Shown one piece after another: positions 1-8,439 of a DNA stretch of 64,000 nucleotides. The notes under the pieces were generated by a model. The model was not told the DNA's origin and made no database searches. It was given only the letters and a program-made list of their open reading frames with translations. The DNA is from Gardnerella piotii (lineage in GTDB: Bacteria > Actinomycetota > Actinomycetes > Actinomycetales > Bifidobacteriaceae): NCBI RefSeq assembly GCF_003397585.1, contig NZ_QJUV01000001.1, positions 124,001-188,000 on the forward strand, written 5' to 3'. The translations under genes and the position numbers were made by a program. Within the stretch, counting starts at the first letter, position 1. The number at the start of each line of letters is the position of its first letter.

Positions 1-2
1 AC

Positions 3-1319
3 ATGATTGGCGGCGTTGTTGGAGACCCTGTAAGCGGATTGCTGCTACGCGATTCAATGGTGGCAGATCACGGCATTTTTACTTCGATGGACGCAAACAC
101 TGGTCTTGCTGGCGGAATTCCAGCGGCATTTAGACTTGCGTGCGCGGTTGTTGCTGTGGCTCTTATAACTGGAGCGCTTGCTGGTCGAGTGCGCTATGCG
201 ATTTGGCTAATATTCGTTGCTGTTTGGGTAACGCTTGTGTTTGCACCTCTTGCGCACATGGTTTGCGGAGGCGGTCTGCTTTCGCCAAATGGCGCTATAT
301 CTCAGGCTCTTGGAATCCAGGTTCATGATTTTGCAGGCGGATCTTTGTTGCACGTAGCTGCGGCAGTTTCGGCTTTAGCAATTGTGCTTATTATTGGCGG
401 TCATGCTCATTTTCCTCTTAAGAATTTTGTTTTGCATACCAAGTCTTTTGCGACTTTGGGTGGCGCAAATTCGGAGCACAAGGGCAATTTAGTTCGCGCA
501 CTTTTGATGGAAGTCGCAAAGTCTAATAAGACTAATGATTCTGCTGCTTCTAGCGATGATTCTAAAGCTAAGGGTGATTCTTCCTTAGAAAACGCTAGCG
601 AGCTTGCGGCTAATGGCAATTTTGCCAATGTTTCTGCACGCGCTCCGCACAATGTTCCATTTGTTGTTCTTGGAATTTTCATCATTTGGTTTGGCTGGCT
701 TGGCTTAATGATTGGTTCTTCTGTAGGTCTTCCAGGGGTTGCTGGGTACGCGTGGGTTAGCTCAACTATTACAGCGTCTGCGTCTATGCTCGCTTGGGGT
801 GTTACGGAACGCTTGCGCTCGGGGTGCTTTAGTGCTGTTGGTGCAGCTAGTGGAATCATGGCTGGTTTGGCCGCTAGTGCTGCCGCTGCAGACGTTATAG
901 CGCCTTTGTGGGCGGTTGTATTGGGTGCGATTGTTGGAGTTGTTACATGCCTTGCTACGCATTCTAAGACTTTTACTCGCTACGATGGTGCGCTACACGT
1001 TGTAAGCGTAAATGGCATTGCCGCTTTTATTGGCATTCTATCTGTTGGATTATTTGCGGATGCGAGCGGATTGCTTTCTACTGGCGATTGGCATCAGCTA
1101 ATTGCGCAAATATGCCTTCTTGCAATCACGATTCTTTATTCTGGAGCCGTTAGCGCGTTGCTTGCTTTTGGATTAGAGAAGCTTTTTGGTTGGAGAATAT
1201 CGGAGGCTAAAGAGCGTAAGGGCGTTGATTTAGCGGATCAAGGTGAGCGTGCGTACGATTTTTCTGGTATTGCTCAAGAAAAATCTGCGATTGACGCTGA
1301 AGATAAGACGCAAATGTGA
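3..1319 (+). CDS. Ammonium transporter family (Amt) protein, 5' end cut by window
   Basis: Membrane channel of the Amt/Rh family, which conducts ammonium or ammonia. The visible 438 residues start inside the family's N-terminal third, so the true start lies upstream. Family landmarks are clear: APLAH followed by GGG near residues 82-91, DFAGGSLLH with the first pore histidine at residue 117, and FGWLGL near 231. Two usually conserved residues differ: the tryptophan of the MVWGGG motif is Cys88, and the second pore histidine (FGVHG in E. coli AmtB) aligns with Asn337. A roughly 65-residue Ser/Asp/Asn-rich insertion sits in a cytoplasmic loop (about residues 145-215). Family assignment is secure; ammonium transport itself is less certain because of the altered pore. 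No glnK is visible downstream. Confidence 0.85.
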   Translation: MIGGVVGDPVSGLLLRDSMVADHGIFTSMDANTGLAGGIPAAFRLACAVVAVALITGALAGRVRYAIWLIFVAVWVTLVFAPLAHMVCGGGLLSPNGAISQALGIQVHDFAGGSLLHVAAAVSALAIVLIIGGHAHFPLKNFVLHTKSFATLGGANSEHKGNLVRALLMEVAKSNKTNDSAASSDDSKAKGDSSLENASELAANGNFANVSARAPHNVPFVVLGIFIIWFGWLGLMIGSSVGLPGVAGYAWVSSTITASASMLAWGVTERLRSGCFSAVGAASGIMAGLAASAAAADVIAPLWAVVLGAIVGVVTCLATHSKTFTRYDGALHVVSVNGIAAFIGILSVGLFADASGLLSTGDWHQLIAQICLLAITILYSGAVSALLAFGLEKLFGWRISEAKERKGVDLADQGERAYDFSGIAQEKSAIDAEDKTQM

Positions 1320-1337
1320 CACACTCGGATTGCGCAA

Positions 1338-1441
1338 TGTGGATAAAACTTTTAGTTATCCACATTTTAGGCGTGTTGCTGTGTATATCTATAAAAGTTG
1401 TCCACAAATGGGGGATAACTTTGTGGATATCCTGCGGATAA
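1338..1441. promoter_or_regulatory. Cluster of six DnaA-box-like 9-mers
   Basis: Within about 100 bp there are two perfect TTATCCACA boxes in opposite orientation (1338-1346 reverse, 1356-1364 forward). There are also a TTGTCCACA at 1398-1406 (the form favoured in actinobacteria) and three one-mismatch boxes in reverse orientation at 1410-1418, 1422-1430 and 1433-1441. An AT-rich stretch follows up to the MATE gene start. The density is far above chance. It could be an origin or sub-origin, a DnaA-titrating site or a DnaA-controlled promoter; dnaA and dnaN are not in the window, but dnaB lies about 1.6 kb downstream. Confidence 0.75.
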
Positions 1442-1560
1442 CTTTTTTGAAATCATATTCAGTTTGCAATTCAAAAAATTTTATGATAGCGATTGCATAA
1501 TTCAAGATAAATGATTCAATTACCAAAAAGGCATGAAAAGGCGTTAAATAGGCCATTATT

Positions 1561-2916
1561 ATGAGCGATCAGAGTGAAAACGTTAACAAAAAAGACCTAC
1601 TGAAACACATATTTTCTCTAGCTATTCCTACATTTGGCCAGCTTATTGCAGAACCAGCGTTTGTTTTAGTAGACACTGCAATAGTAGGTCATTTAGGTAA
1701 AACGCAATTAGCGGGGCTTTCAATAGGCTCAACCGTGCTCTTAACAACAACGGGGCTGTGCCTGTTTTTGGCGTATAACACAACAAGCCAAGTTGCAAGG
1801 CTATTGGGTGCTGGCAAAAATCGCCAAGGGCTAAGCGTTGGAATGGATGGATTGTGGCTTGCTCTCGTGCTTGGGGTTGTTCTAACGCTTGTTTTAATGG
1901 TGTTTGCGCGTTCGCTTTGTCAAAGTTTTGGCGCAAATGGCGAAACGCTTAAAAACGCGATTATTTACACTCAAACTGTTATGCCAGGTTTGCCTGCAAT
2001 GTTGCTAATTTACGCTGCAAATGGCATTTTTAGAGGACTTAGCAAAGTAAAAATCACGCTTTTTGCTGCAATAAGTGGAGCTGTGCTAAACGCGATTTTA
2101 GATATTCTATTTGTGTTTGGAATGAACCTTGGCATTGCCGGGTCTGGAATAGCAACGATGATAGCGCAATGGTATATGGGCATTGTTTTAACGCTACCAG
2201 CGATTTTTTGGGCAGCTCGAGAAAAAGCACGTTTGCGTCCACAAGCGCGTAACATACTTAAAAGCGCTGGAAGTGGCGTTCCGCTGTTTATACGCACATT
2301 GGCATTACGCGCGTGCATGGTGGCAACTGTTGCAGCTGCTGCGCGACTTGGAACGAACACTTTAGCTGCATATCAAGTTGCAAATTCTTGCTGGAATTTT
2401 GTTATGAACATATTAGACGCTATAGGAATTGCAGCTCAAACAATAGTCGCCTCCGCGCTTGGAGCTGGCTTATTAAAACGCGCTAATGTAATAACAAAAG
2501 TTTGCGCACAAGTAGGAGCATTAAGTAGCGTAATCGTTGGAATTCTAATGATATCTGCAGGATGGTTATGCTCGCCGCTATTTAGTCCAAATGCAGAAGT
2601 GCAACTTTTGGTTTCAATAGGAATGACGATTCTTGGAATTTTCTTGCCGCTATCTGGATTTATGTGGGCTCTAGACGGAGTGTTAATCGGAGCTGGAGAT
2701 CACAAGTATTTAGCCAAATCGTGCTCAATTACAGCAGTTGTGTATCTTATTGTAATTAGCGCGGTTTGTGTGGCAAATGTGGCTCTTTTTGCTGGAGATA
2801 TTACTAAAACAATATCGCTGTGGGTTGCTCTTAACGCTGTGTATATTGGCGGACGAGCGCTTGGAAATTCGCTTAGAGTTAAAACGGATGATTGGATGAA
2901 GTGCGCAAATCTGTGA
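1561..2916 (+). CDS. MATE family efflux transporter
   Basis: 451-residue integral membrane protein with about 12 hydrophobic segments in two related halves, the usual size for the multidrug and toxic compound extrusion family (DinF-like branch). The N-terminal motif around residues 22-45 (IPTFGQLIAEP followed by VDTAIVGHLG) is the family signature, and its counterpart in the second half begins near residue 240 (GVPLFIRTLALR). These proteins export cationic drugs or metabolites using Na+ or H+ gradients; the substrate cannot be told from sequence. It lies just downstream of the DnaA-box cluster and is read in the same direction as dnaB, with a 144-bp gap. Start chosen at the ATG giving the standard N-terminus. 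Confidence 0.9.
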   Translation: MSDQSENVNKKDLLKHIFSLAIPTFGQLIAEPAFVLVDTAIVGHLGKTQLAGLSIGSTVLLTTTGLCLFLAYNTTSQVARLLGAGKNRQGLSVGMDGLWLALVLGVVLTLVLMVFARSLCQSFGANGETLKNAIIYTQTVMPGLPAMLLIYAANGIFRGLSKVKITLFAAISGAVLNAILDILFVFGMNLGIAGSGIATMIAQWYMGIVLTLPAIFWAAREKARLRPQARNILKSAGSGVPLFIRTLALRACMVATVAAAARLGTNTLAAYQVANSCWNFVMNILDAIGIAAQTIVASALGAGLLKRANVITKVCAQVGALSSVIVGILMISAGWLCSPLFSPNAEVQLLVSIGMTILGIFLPLSGFMWALDGVLIGAGDHKYLAKSCSITAVVYLIVISAVCVANVALFAGDITKTISLWVALNAVYIGGRALGNSLRVKTDDWMKCANL

Positions 2917-3025
2917 CTTGTTAGGTTGATTTTTAGGTTGATTTGTGATTTGTGACTTTTAAGTTGATTCGTAAAATCGCAAAGCATTTAACTTACTATT
3001 TGTGTTAGTTTATATAAACTTTTGT

Positions 3026-3053
3026 TTGCGTGCTCCGTGCAGACGTTTATACT
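3026..3053 (+). promoter_or_regulatory. Putative promoter giving a leaderless dnaB transcript
   Basis: A TATACT -10 hexamer at 3048-3053 ends seven bases before the dnaB ATG at 3061, with a weak TTGCGT -35 at 3026-3031 (16-bp spacer). No Shine-Dalgarno sequence precedes the ATG. This arrangement predicts transcription starting at or next to the start codon, common in actinobacteria. Inference from spacing only. Confidence 0.5.
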
Positions 3054-3060
3054 CGATTTT

Positions 3061-4524
3061 ATGGCAGATAATGATATGTGGCAGTCAAATCGAAAAGACT
3101 CAAACCGATTAAACAACGCCAACGCTAATGTTAGCTTGTTTGACAAGGTTCCGCCTCACGACGAAGATGCGGAAATGGCCGTTTTGGGCGGAATGCTAAT
3201 GAGCAAAGATGCTATTGGCGAAGTTTCGCAAATCCTAGAAACAGCAGACTTTTATATTCCAAAACATCAAACAATTTACGACGCGATTATAAGCCTGTTT
3301 TCTGGGTCGCAACCAGTAGACGTTGTTTTAGTTGCAAACGAGCTTCTAAAAGACGAAAACCTGGAGAAAATTGGCGGAGCAGACTACTTGCATAGCCTTG
3401 TAGCATGCGTTCCTACAGCAGCGAACGCGCTATATTATGCGGATATTGTGCACAAAAATGCGATTTTGCGAAACGTGATTGCTGCTGGAACAAAGATTGC
3501 GCAAATGGGGTATTCGGCTACGGGAGATCAAGCAGAAGATGTTGTGAACCTTGCGCAATCCGAAGTTTACGAGATGAGCTCTGGCAAAGTTCATCAAGAT
3601 TATTCCGCTATTGGCCCAGTTGTGCAAGACGCTCTCGAGCAGTTAGACAAGTTGCAAAGTAACGAGATTGAAAAAGGTGTTCCAACAGGATTTAGAGATA
3701 TTGACGACATGACGCAAGGCTTGCAACCAGGGCAAATGGTAGTCGTAGCTGGTAGGCCTGCAATGGGAAAGTCAACTCTTGGAATCGACTTCGCTCGGTC
3801 TGCAGCGTTGCATCACAATATGACAACAATCGTGTTCTCGCTAGAAATGAACAAATTGGAGCTTGCTCAAAGAATAATCGCAGCCGAAACGGATATTCCA
3901 ATGACGGCAATGCATCGCGGAACTCCAGAAGACATTACAACAGATAGGTGGACTAAGCTAAATGCGTTTTGGTCAAAAATGAAAGACGCTCCGCTTTTTA
4001 TAGACGATAGTCCAAATATGAGTCTTATGGAAATTCGCGCAAAATGCAGGCGACTAAAGCAAACGAACGACCTAAAGCTAGTTGTAATCGACTATTTGCA
4101 ACTTATGACTTCGGGTAAAAGGGTTGAATCTAGGCAGCAAGAGGTTTCCGAGTTTTCGCGTGCGTTAAAGCTGCTTGCAAAAGAGCTAGAAGTGCCAGTT
4201 GTTGCACTAAGCCAGCTAAACCGAGGGCCAGAAATGCGAAACGATAAAAAGCCTCAGCTTTCGGATTTGCGCGAATCGGGATCTATTGAGCAAGACGCAG
4301 ACGTTGTGTTTCTTGTGCATAGGCCTGATTTTTACAACAAGGAAGATCGCCCTGGCGAAGCAGACATTATTATGGCAAAGCATCGTAATGGCCCTACAGA
4401 AACGTTTAATCTAGCTTTTCTTGGAGCAACGTCTAAGTTTAAAGATATGCCGCAAGGATACCAGCCGCAATCATATGCGCAAGGAAACGATGCCGTTGGA
4501 GGCTATGATGGCCAGGCTGCTTGA
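3061..4524 (+). CDS. dnaB: Replicative DNA helicase DnaB
   Basis: 487 residues from the ATG at 3061. An upstream TTG at 3022 is also in frame but would overlap the likely promoter, and the family's N-terminus fits the internal ATG. DnaB is the hexameric helicase that unwinds DNA ahead of the fork and binds primase. The N-terminal domain starts at PPHDEDAEMAVLGGML. The RecA-like C-terminal domain has Walker A (GRPAMGKST), Walker B and the DYLQLM motif. No intein is present. The last 17-35 bases overlap murT. Presence of dnaB near a DnaA-box cluster may be meaningful. Confidence 0.97.
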   Translation: MADNDMWQSNRKDSNRLNNANANVSLFDKVPPHDEDAEMAVLGGMLMSKDAIGEVSQILETADFYIPKHQTIYDAIISLFSGSQPVDVVLVANELLKDENLEKIGGADYLHSLVACVPTAANALYYADIVHKNAILRNVIAAGTKIAQMGYSATGDQAEDVVNLAQSEVYEMSSGKVHQDYSAIGPVVQDALEQLDKLQSNEIEKGVPTGFRDIDDMTQGLQPGQMVVVAGRPAMGKSTLGIDFARSAALHHNMTTIVFSLEMNKLELAQRIIAAETDIPMTAMHRGTPEDITTDRWTKLNAFWSKMKDAPLFIDDSPNMSLMEIRAKCRRLKQTNDLKLVVIDYLQLMTSGKRVESRQQEVSEFSRALKLLAKELEVPVVALSQLNRGPEMRNDKKPQLSDLRESGSIEQDADVVFLVHRPDFYNKEDRPGEADIIMAKHRNGPTETFNLAFLGATSKFKDMPQGYQPQSYAQGNDAVGGYDGQAA

Positions 4525-5896
4525 TGCTTTTATGCCAGCTGTAGGAAAGCTGGTTCGCGCGGTTTCTAGAGCGTTGCACCACGGTGGAAGCGCTTTACCA
4601 GGCAAAGTTGTAGAAACACTAGACCGTGGGTTTTTAGCTAGAACGCTAGGGAGTTTGCCTTACGGAGTTGTGCTAATTTCGGGAACTAATGGCAAAACTA
4701 CTACGACTCGCATGGTTGCGTCTATGCTCAGAGATGCTGGATTGCGCGTGTTTACAAATCCTACGGGATCGAATTTTACGCGCGGAGTCGTGGCGTCGCT
4801 TGTGCAAGAAATGCCTGTTTTTGGCACAAAGTTAGATGCGGATATAGCTGTTTTAGAGCTTGATGAAGCTTATGCTGTGCATTTTGTAAATCAAATAAAG
4901 CCGCGCTATTCGCTTCTTCTAAACGTTATGCGAGATCAGTTAGATAGATTTGGCGAGATTGACACTACAGCTAAATTGCTGAGTAATGTTGCGCACGCGA
5001 CTAAGCGAGTAGTTGTGTTAAATCGCGAAGATCCGCGAATTTCCGCGCTTTCTAAAGACGTTTTGTCGCCTTGCAAAGTAAAGTATTTTGGTTTGGATGA
5101 TTCGTTAAGAAGCATGTTCCCAACCGACGACGATTTGCATAGTGATTTGGATGGCGATTTGGCTGGCGATTTGGCTGGCGATTCGCGTAGTGATTCGCAT
5201 GATGATTCGCGCAATCTTCCGCATGCAGATGTTGTTTTGGCAAAAGTTGATGGCAATAAAGCTGATTTTTTGATTGATGGTCATAGAAAAACTACGAGCG
5301 TTAAGTTGCGAGGCGTGTATAACGTTTTTAATGCTGCTGCTGCGTCTACGATTGTGCGCGCTATTTTGGCGGATGCTGCTAAAAAAGATGCAACGCTCGC
5401 AAAATTCAACGACGATGCGCTTATGGATGCGATTTCTCGCGTAACGCCAGCATTTGGGCGAGGTGAAGTAATCGAAGTTAACGGCGCTCCTGTGGAGCTT
5501 GTTCTAGTGAAAAATCCTATTGGATTTAGACTTGCGCTCGCTTCTTGTAAGCCTGCAAATCATGACACAATGATTGCAATTTGCGACGAATACGCGGACG
5601 GTCGAGACATGAGCTGGCTGTGGGACGTTGATTTTACGAGCCTTAGCAGCACTGGAGTCGCTTGCGTTTCTGGCACACGCGCGTGGGATATGGCTTTGCG
5701 TTTGCAATACGACAAAGTTGCTTCTAGAAACGTGAACACTGATTTAGAAGAAGACGTTAAAGCCTTTGTAAATGGCGATTTTAGTAGCGATGATAAAAAT
5801 GCAAAACGCATATATTGCACATACACTGCAATGCTTCGCGTGCGAGCTACATTGGGGCAAATCGCAAGCGTTAAAGACGTTGGAGTTGGAAAGTAA
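4490..5896 (+). CDS. murT: MurT, lipid II isoglutaminyl synthase ligase subunit
   Basis: Mur-ligase-family protein which, with GatD, amidates the alpha-carboxyl of D-glutamate in lipid II on the cytoplasmic side of the membrane. The P-loop SGTNGKTTTT and the following TNPTGSNFTRG stretch are typical. The C-terminal DUF1727 domain runs from about FGRGEVIEV to the end. Where other MurT proteins carry a Cys4 zinc ribbon, this one has an Asp/Ser/Gly-rich repeat stretch (DNA about 5129-5215) and no CxxC pairs. Start is ambiguous: ATG 4490 follows an AAGGA-like site, ATG 4508 follows GGAGG; both overlap the dnaB end. The gap to gatD is 14 bp, so the two are probably co-translated. Confidence 0.93.
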   Translation: MPLEAMMARLLDAFMPAVGKLVRAVSRALHHGGSALPGKVVETLDRGFLARTLGSLPYGVVLISGTNGKTTTTRMVASMLRDAGLRVFTNPTGSNFTRGVVASLVQEMPVFGTKLDADIAVLELDEAYAVHFVNQIKPRYSLLLNVMRDQLDRFGEIDTTAKLLSNVAHATKRVVVLNREDPRISALSKDVLSPCKVKYFGLDDSLRSMFPTDDDLHSDLDGDLAGDLAGDSRSDSHDDSRNLPHADVVLAKVDGNKADFLIDGHRKTTSVKLRGVYNVFNAAAASTIVRAILADAAKKDATLAKFNDDALMDAISRVTPAFGRGEVIEVNGAPVELVLVKNPIGFRLALASCKPANHDTMIAICDEYADGRDMSWLWDVDFTSLSSTGVACVSGTRAWDMALRLQYDKVASRNVNTDLEEDVKAFVNGDFSSDDKNAKRIYCTYTAMLRVRATLGQIASVKDVGVGK

Positions 5897-5910
5897 AGAA
5901 AGTAGTCGTC

Positions 5911-6714
5911 ATGAATAATGTTAGTGATGTTAGTCAAGCGAATACTGTAGTTGCAAGCAAAGCCGAAAATCGCGTATTAGACATTGTGTCGCTATACCCA
6001 AAAGACATGAATATTTACGGTGATTATGGCAATGTGCTTACGATTATGCGTCGAGCGGAATTGTACGGTTACAAGCCTGTGCTTCACGAATACAACGTTG
6101 GCGATGATTGGCCAAAGCGAGTAGATATGATTCTTGGCGGAGGTGGTCAAGATCATGGTCAAAGTAGAGTTACGGATGATTTATTTGCGCGCGCAGACGC
6201 AATTCGTGAGCTTGCAAAAAATGGCGTTCCAATGCTTATGATTTGCGGGCTTTACCAGCTTTTTGGAGAATACTTTGAGACTATTGAAGGCCAGAAGCTT
6301 AAAGGCATAGGCATACTCGGCGAGCATACGGTTGGCCAAGACGTGCGCATGATTGGAAATCTTGTGGAGCATAGCGCCGATTTTGGAGATATTGTGGGAT
6401 ACGAGAACCATTCTGGGCGCACAAGTTTGCAAGATGGTACGCAGCCACTTGGATTGGTTGATGGCGAAAATTGTGGAAACAACGGCGAAGACCACACGGA
6501 AGGTGCGCGCAAATACAACGTTATCGGCACTTATATGCACGGTTCGGTTTTGCCAAAAAATCCGCGTTTGGCTGACTTTTTAATTCGTACAGCTGCGCAA
6601 AATCGTTACGGTGAATTTGCGCCAAAGCAAAGTGACGCTCAGCGCGCGGAGCTTGCCAAATTGGACGAATTAGCCGAGCGCGCTCGCAAAGTGGCCGTAA
6701 CTCGTCCGCGGTAA
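5911..6714 (+). CDS. gatD: GatD, lipid II isoglutaminyl synthase glutaminase subunit
   Basis: 267 residues, cobyric-acid-synthase-like class I glutamine amidotransferase. It hydrolyses glutamine and passes ammonia to MurT for lipid II amidation. The nucleophile cysteine is in MLMICGLYQLFG (about residue 113) and the catalytic histidine in GTYMHGSVLPKNP near residue 210. The first about 20 residues are variable, so a slightly later start is possible. It directly follows murT and the unit closes with a hairpin at 6722-6761. This modification reduces lysozyme sensitivity and supports cross-linking in other Gram-positives. Confidence 0.95.
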   Translation: MNNVSDVSQANTVVASKAENRVLDIVSLYPKDMNIYGDYGNVLTIMRRAELYGYKPVLHEYNVGDDWPKRVDMILGGGGQDHGQSRVTDDLFARADAIRELAKNGVPMLMICGLYQLFGEYFETIEGQKLKGIGILGEHTVGQDVRMIGNLVEHSADFGDIVGYENHSGRTSLQDGTQPLGLVDGENCGNNGEDHTEGARKYNVIGTYMHGSVLPKNPRLADFLIRTAAQNRYGEFAPKQSDAQRAELAKLDELAERARKVAVTRPR

Positions 6715-6721
6715 ATACAAA

Positions 6722-6761
6722 AGCCTGCTGAAAATCGCAAAGTGTTGCAAATCAGCAGGCT
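6722..6761. terminator. Hairpin between convergent gatD and upp
   Basis: Perfect 10-bp inverted repeat AGCCTGCTGA / TCAGCAGGCT with a 20-base loop, just after the gatD stop. The T-tract is weak, so it could act for both convergent units. Confidence 0.7.
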
Positions 6762-6821
6762 ATTTCGTAGTTTTATTTCTAGCTTTTGATTCTAGTTTTC
6801 GTTTGATTTAGCTGGTGATTA

Positions 6822-7460
6822 TTAGTCAATCAAGCCGTACAAACGATCGCCAGCGTCTCCAAGACCAGGAACAATATAAGCTTTGTCGTTCAAATGCTCA
6901 TCAACAGCGCAAACAACAACCTTAAAGTCAATAGAAGGATCAATCTCCTTCTCAATGCGCTCCAAGCCTTCTGGTGCTGCCAAAATGTTAATAGCAGTAA
7001 CATCTTTAGCGCCGCGCTCTGCCAAATAATGCGTAGCAGCAATAAGAGTGCCACCAGTGGCAAGCATTGGGTCCAGCAAGAAGCACTGACGACCAGTCAA
7101 ATCTTCTGGTAAACGGTTAGCATAAGTGACGATGTCGAGCGTCTGCTCGTCTCGCTTCATGCCAAGGAATCCAACCTCAGCGGTTGGAAGAAGGCGAGTC
7201 ATGCCGTCGAGCATACCAAGACCAGCGCGCAAAACAGGCACAACCATTGGGCGTGGACGGTTTAAATGCTTGCCAGTCATCTTGCAAATAGGAGTTTCAA
7301 TCTCGCGATCGCTAACTTCCAAATTGCGTGTTGCTTCGTATGCTTCGAGAGTTACCAATTCGGAAACTAACTCGCGGAAAATATTAGATGGTGTATTCTT
7401 ATCTCGCAAAACGGTGAGCTTGTGGTCCACCAGCGGATGATGTAAAACATGAAGATCCAT
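6822..7460 (-). CDS. upp: Uracil phosphoribosyltransferase
   Basis: 212 residues, full length for the family. It salvages uracil with PRPP to give UMP in the cytoplasm. The N-terminus (LHVLHHPLVDHKLTVLRD) and the PRPP-binding loop (LLDPMLATGGTL) match, and the C-terminal PGLGDAGDRLYG uracil-binding segment is intact. It stands alone, convergent with gatD. The 262-bp region upstream contains a terminator-like hairpin and two further GC-rich hairpins (7606-7638), which could form a structured leader if transcription starts near the TATACT at 7684-7689. Confidence 0.97.
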   Translation of the reverse strand: MDLHVLHHPLVDHKLTVLRDKNTPSNIFRELVSELVTLEAYEATRNLEVSDREIETPICKMTGKHLNRPRPMVVPVLRAGLGMLDGMTRLLPTAEVGFLGMKRDEQTLDIVTYANRLPEDLTGRQCFLLDPMLATGGTLIAATHYLAERGAKDVTAINILAAPEGLERIEKEIDPSIDFKVVVCAVDEHLNDKAYIVPGLGDAGDRLYGLID

Positions 7461-7605
7461 ACCTTCTAGATTAGTGCAAGCATTGCACGTTAAGCTAGCG
7501 GCGTGCCGTGATTATTTAGAAAAAATATAAACAATTGTTAATGAAGGTTGAATTTTGTGAATTGCTGGAGAATATAAAACATCTTAAAAACGCTGACTTG
7601 CGAAA

Positions 7606-7689
7606 GCGCCTGTCGGCGCAAACGCCGCTCGCAGCGGCAAAAAATGGAGCCCGGGGCTTAAGCACAAGCCAGCGTCACTCCCGAGTATA
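7606..7689 (-). terminator. Three-hairpin intergenic region: terminator of the upstream gene and/or upp leader
   Basis: Read on the minus strand: a hairpin (GGAG/CTCC outer pairs at 7678-7681 and 7646-7649, inner GGCTT/AAGCC) is followed by six Ts (7639-7644), as in a rho-independent terminator for the gene ending at 7723. Two compact GC hairpins follow, GCCGCT-3-AGCGGC (7624-7638) and GCGCC-4-GGCGC (7606-7619). A TATACT at 7684-7689 overlaps the start of this block, so it may instead be the upp 5' leader. Which role applies cannot be told from sequence. Confidence 0.5.
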
Positions 7690-7722
7690 CATGCTTTCCG
7701 ATTTCAGCGCGCCGCGAATAAT

Positions 7723-8439
7723 CTAATCAAGCTTGCCTGCTTGCCATAATTTTGCGCCGCTAGCAAAGTCTAAAGAAAGCGCGTGCATGTTTGCGCAAGT
7801 GTGTAAAACGTTGGCAATTTTTTGCGCGCTGCTGCTTTCAGAATTTTGCGTCTGGCCTAGTCTTTTTGCGTACGTGCGCATTCCGCGCGAAATAATCGCG
7901 CTAAACGCAGAAGCGCGATATAGCGCAACCGCAAAGTCGCCAGTAAACGCGCCAGAAAGAATCGAGTCTGCAAGTCGCGCAATATCTTCTTTTGTAGGAG
8001 ACTCGTCAACTCCAGTAATCGCCGAAGCGCTAGTGGCCTCTGGCTCGCCAATGCGCCAATATGCAGCATAAGAGTCGCCATTTTTGCGTAGTGATGTTCT
8101 AAGCAAATACAATCGCCAAAGCATTCCAGGAAGAGACTGAGCTTCGGCTTTACTCCACAAATCCGCAATAATCTCAATGCCCTCGTTTTCTACCAAGTTA
8201 AGCACGCGCTCAACAATCTCGGGAGTTTGCGTTTTATGAACGCGGTTTAGCAAAACGGCAGCTGAAGTGTGACTAATTTCGTTTACGATTTGTGGGTCTG
8301 TGCCGCCCTCAATTTGCGCGAGCATTGCTGGGTCCATTTGTGCTGGCCTGCTAGGGCGATTTGCGCCGATTGGACTTGGCATAAACGCGGATGCGCTTGA
8401 GTGAATTGAGCCAGATTTTGAATTTAGATTAGTAGACAA
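7723..8439 (-). CDS. Conserved hypothetical protein, function unknown
   Basis: 238 residues, predicted soluble and mostly alpha-helical, with a Ser/Pro-rich N-terminal 35 residues and no signal peptide. I see no catalytic motif. The helical body from about residue 50 (EISHTSAAVLLNRVHKTQTPEI) may form a four-helix-type domain. Its start overlaps the end of the Nudix-SixA gene by 11 bp, so the two are probably co-transcribed and coupled. It resembles bifidobacterial conserved proteins of unknown role. Confidence 0.8.
   Translation of the reverse strand: MSTNLNSKSGSIHSSASAFMPSPIGANRPSRPAQMDPAMLAQIEGGTDPQIVNEISHTSAAVLLNRVHKTQTPEIVERVLNLVENEGIEIIADLWSKAEAQSLPGMLWRLYLLRTSLRKNGDSYAAYWRIGEPEATSASAITGVDESPTKEDIARLADSILSGAFTGDFAVALYRASAFSAIISRGMRTYAKRLGQTQNSESSSAQKIANVLHTCANMHALSLDFASGAKLWQAGKLD

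Noticed and set aside
3022..3060. N-terminal extension of dnaB from a TTG
   Set aside because: Covers the likely -10 element and is not part of the DnaB family N-terminus.
7640..7690. Possible tRNA 3' end (GGAGCCCGGGG)
   Set aside because: No T-loop TTCGA and no cloverleaf; better explained as a terminator hairpin on the minus strand.
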